From assembly GCA_955651735.1 (NCBI GenBank), contig CATPAM010000189.1, positions 1-6,438 of the forward strand: DNA of 6,438 bases, read 5' to 3'. Made by a program: the position numbers and the translations under genes. Below the pieces are notes generated by a model. The model was not told where the DNA came from. It searched no databases and worked only from the letters and a program-made list of their open reading frames with translations. The DNA comes from Candidatus Acidiferrales bacterium (lineage in GTDB: Bacteria; Acidobacteriota; Terriglobia; Acidiferrales; UBA7541). Of this stretch, positions 4,849 to 6,438 are shown piece by piece (within the stretch, counting starts at the first letter, position 1; each line of letters begins with the position of its first letter).

Positions 4849-5787
4849 ATGCGCTCGCGCAGATCGCTTAGGTATCGCGTAGCCAGTTTTCTGCTCGTTC
4901 TGTCGCTGGCTGGGTGCTCGCGGCAGCCGGCTGCGCCGGGTTCTGCGCAGGTGTCCTCGGCGCGTCCCTCGATTGTGTTCATGACGGATTTTGGCACGGC
5001 GAACGATGCGGTGGCGATTTGCCGGGCGGTGATTTACGGAATCGCGCCGGACGTGCGAATCACGGACATAACGCATCAGGTTACGCCGTTTTCGATTGAG
5101 GAGGCTTCGCGCTTTCTCTACGGAGTGACGCCGTACTATCCGGAAGGGACGGTGTTTCTGGTGGTGATCGACCCGGGAGTGGGAACATCGCGGAAAGCGA
5201 TCGCCGTGAAATCGAAGAAGGGCCAGTATTTCATTCTTCCGGACAATGGAGTCATCACGCCGGTGCTGGATCGCGACGGGCTGGAGTCCGCGCGGGAAAT
5301 CACCAACCAGCATTGGATGATTCAGGCGCCGCTGTCATCGACGTTTCACGGGCGGGATATTTTTTCTCCAGCGGCCGCACATCTGGCGGAGGGCTGGGAG
5401 TTTGATTTGGTGGGGCAGCCGATGCAGCAGCTTGTGCGGTTGTCTCCCAAGACTTCGGTGACGTCCGCGAAGGGCATCGATGGAGATGCCATTGGGCTGG
5501 ATGATCCTTACGGATCGCTGATCACGGACATTCCGGGGGAAGATTTCAAGCGGTTGGGTTACAACCTCGGGGATAAAGTGTCTGTGCAGATTAATAAGAA
5601 GGCCGTCGCGCTGCCCTACGCGAAAACGTTCATGGACGTTCCGGTGGGGGAATCGCTCCTGTACATTGATTCGCGGGGCCGGGTCGGGATCGCGGTCAAC
5701 CAGGGCAGCTACGCGAGAAGATTCAACATCACGCCGCCTGAGAAGATCTTCATTCCGCGTAAAGGCGTGCCAATCAGAGTTCGCTGA
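4849..5787 (+). CDS. SAM hydrolase / SAM hydroxide adenosyltransferase (DUF62) with lipoprotein signal peptide
   Basis: The 312-residue protein belongs to the DUF62 family, whose studied members hydrolyse S-adenosylmethionine to adenosine and methionine; related fluorinases and chlorinases share the fold. Seen here are IVFMTDFGTANDAV (about 42-55), VIDPGVGTSRKAI with Asp108 and Arg115, PDNG at 131-134, and STFHGRDIFSPAAAHLA with His167. The spacings Asp-7-Arg-52-His equal those of the catalytic triad described for the archaeal member (Asp68, Arg75, His127). The C-terminal beta-barrel domain (about 195-305) is complete. Unusually, the N-terminus is a lipoprotein signal: RSRR, then a hydrophobic VASFLLVLSL, then the lipobox LAGC with Cys23 and a Pro/Ala/Ser linker. 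Export and lipid anchoring are therefore predicted. It is a monocistronic gene with a TATACT-type promoter, a nearby palindrome and a hairpin after the stop. Why an envelope protein would act on SAM is unclear; another adenosyl substrate is possible. Confidence 0.9.
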   Translation: MRSRRSLRYRVASFLLVLSLAGCSRQPAAPGSAQVSSARPSIVFMTDFGTANDAVAICRAVIYGIAPDVRITDITHQVTPFSIEEASRFLYGVTPYYPEGTVFLVVIDPGVGTSRKAIAVKSKKGQYFILPDNGVITPVLDRDGLESAREITNQHWMIQAPLSSTFHGRDIFSPAAAHLAEGWEFDLVGQPMQQLVRLSPKTSVTSAKGIDGDAIGLDDPYGSLITDIPGEDFKRLGYNLGDKVSVQINKKAVALPYAKTFMDVPVGESLLYIDSRGRVGIAVNQGSYARRFNITPPEKIFIPRKGVPIRVR

Positions 5788-5801
5788 TCGGATTACGTGA
5801 G

Positions 5802-5826
5802 GCCCCCGACCGGGTAGCTGGGGGGC
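5802..5826 (+). terminator. GC-rich hairpin after the SAM hydrolase gene
   Basis: GCCCCC (5802-5807) can pair with GGGGGC (5821-5826) around a 13-base loop, 15 bases past the stop codon. There is no T-run right after the stem, so intrinsic termination would be weak. The rest of the 90-base spacer must also hold the promoter of the sigma factor gene, for which I see no convincing hexamers. Confidence 0.35.
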
Positions 5827-5877
5827 GGCCCGACACCGTCCCGATGTAACCTTTTCCCGATTAAGCGGTATTCCTCC

Positions 5878-6438
5878 ATGCAGGGGCAAGACGCAGGCAC
5901 GGAAAACGATCCGAGAATGCACTCGGCAACCGACGAGGAATTGATGTTGCAGGTGCGTGATGGCGCGGGTGAAACGCTGGGGGTGTTGTTCGACCGCTAC
6001 CACGCGCCGCTATACAACTTTTACACCAAGCTGACCGGGGACCGAACGCTGAGCGAAGACCTGGTGCAAGAAGTGTTTTTGCGGATTCTACGGCACCGGA
6101 AGACGTTTAGGCAGGGGACTCCGTTTCGCGCGTGGATTTACCAGATCGCGCGGAATGCGCGGGTCGATCATTTTCGGAAGAGCCGGCCGCACGTGCCGTT
6201 CGAACCGGCGATGGCGCCGGCGGTGGCGCCGGGGAATCCGGCGCAGCAACTGCAGGAATCCGAGCTGTTGCACCGGGCCCTGATGGAGCTGCCGGAGGAA
6301 AAGCGCGAGCTGCTGGTGCTCTGCCGGTTTCAGGAGTTGCCGTATGAAGAAGTGGCGCGGCTGGTGGGGTGCGGAGTGGCAACGGTGAAGGTACGTATTC
6401 ATCGTGCGCTGATGGAGTTGCGGGAAGTTTTTCATCAA
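5878..6438 (+). CDS. RNA polymerase sigma factor, ECF (sigma-70 family), partial at the 3' end
   Basis: The frame is open for 187 codons to the window edge with no stop, so the last residues are missing. Sigma region 2 spans about 35-103: LFDRYHAPLYNFYTKL, then the core-binding helix DLVQEVFLRILRH, then FRAWIYQIARNARVDHFRK for promoter recognition and melting. A variable Pro/Ala linker (about 104-125) leads to region 4 (about 127 on): LMELPEEKRELLVLCRF, then the helix-turn-helix LPYEEVARLVGCGVATVKVRIHRAL, which reads the -35 element. No extra domain is seen. ECF sigma factors usually pair with an anti-sigma gene immediately downstream, which would be outside the window. The start is uncertain: ATG at 5878 has no ribosome site, and ATG at 5917 (MHSATDEELM) is an alternative that still keeps region 2. 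No in-frame ATG, GTG or TTG lies between 5878 and the stop at 5815. Confidence 0.9.
   Translation, partial: MQGQDAGTENDPRMHSATDEELMLQVRDGAGETLGVLFDRYHAPLYNFYTKLTGDRTLSEDLVQEVFLRILRHRKTFRQGTPFRAWIYQIARNARVDHFRKSRPHVPFEPAMAPAVAPGNPAQQLQESELLHRALMELPEEKRELLVLCRFQELPYEEVARLVGCGVATVKVRIHRALMELREVFHQ

Noticed and set aside
4473..5313. Minus-strand open frames opposite the DUF3565 and SAM hydrolase genes
   Set aside because: They are Arg/His-rich shadows; plus-strand genes explain the region with family motifs.
5788..5877. Possible SAM-type riboswitch or structured RNA near the SAM hydrolase
   Set aside because: Only a simple C-run/G-run hairpin is visible, and it lies after the gene; no conserved riboswitch core is seen there or in the leader at 4743-4848.
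5335..6003. Minus-strand open frame of 222 codons
   Set aside because: It is antisense to the SAM hydrolase and the sigma factor, crosses both and their spacer, and has no motif.

Overview
The window carries eight recognisable or plausible protein genes, one frameshifted gene and one partial gene at the right edge. Most of it is GC-rich (about 60% by eye), with short single-gene or two-gene transcription units in alternating directions. The gene mix is a family-2 type O-methyltransferase, a COG4947-like esterase, an OsmC-like protein, pirin, an ABM-domain protein, a DUF3565 protein, a SAM hydrolase lipoprotein and an ECF sigma factor. Together with the GC-rich codon use this suggests a free-living bacterium of the Acidobacteriota or a similar soil or sediment lineage. 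That placement is inference from style; there is no rRNA or other marker here. No tRNA, rRNA, CRISPR array, insertion sequence or phage gene was seen.

Layout. 1-143 is a compositionally foreign AT-rich end (about 34% G+C by hand count over the first 140 bases). It reads on the minus strand as coiled-coil-like peptide running off the edge. 144-1172 (-) is a SAM-dependent methyltransferase, and 1323-2051 (+) is an alpha/beta-hydrolase esterase transcribed away from it. 2231-2716 (+) is an OsmC-like peroxide/thiol protein whose frame is interrupted by one in-frame TGA exactly at its catalytic cysteine position. It is best read as a selenoprotein (Sec68), with a SECIS-like hairpin just downstream of the TGA. 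A hairpin-rich convergent spacer separates it from pirin (3772-2843, -). Behind pirin's promoter lie an ABM-domain monooxygenase gene broken by a one-base frameshift (4171-3883, -) and an unrecognised 61-residue protein (4384-4199, -). Divergent from these are a DUF3565 protein (4521-4742, +), a SAM hydrolase (DUF62) with a lipoprotein signal peptide (4849-5787, +), and an ECF-type sigma factor that continues past the window (5878-6438, +).

How they fit together. There is no single pathway. OsmC, pirin and the ABM protein are all linked in general to oxidative, quinone or aromatic stress chemistry, so a loose redox theme is possible but unproven. The most notable item is the selenocysteine OsmC-like gene: standard gene calling would split it into a 73-residue and a 93-residue protein or call it broken. 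The exported SAM hydrolase is the second item worth attention.
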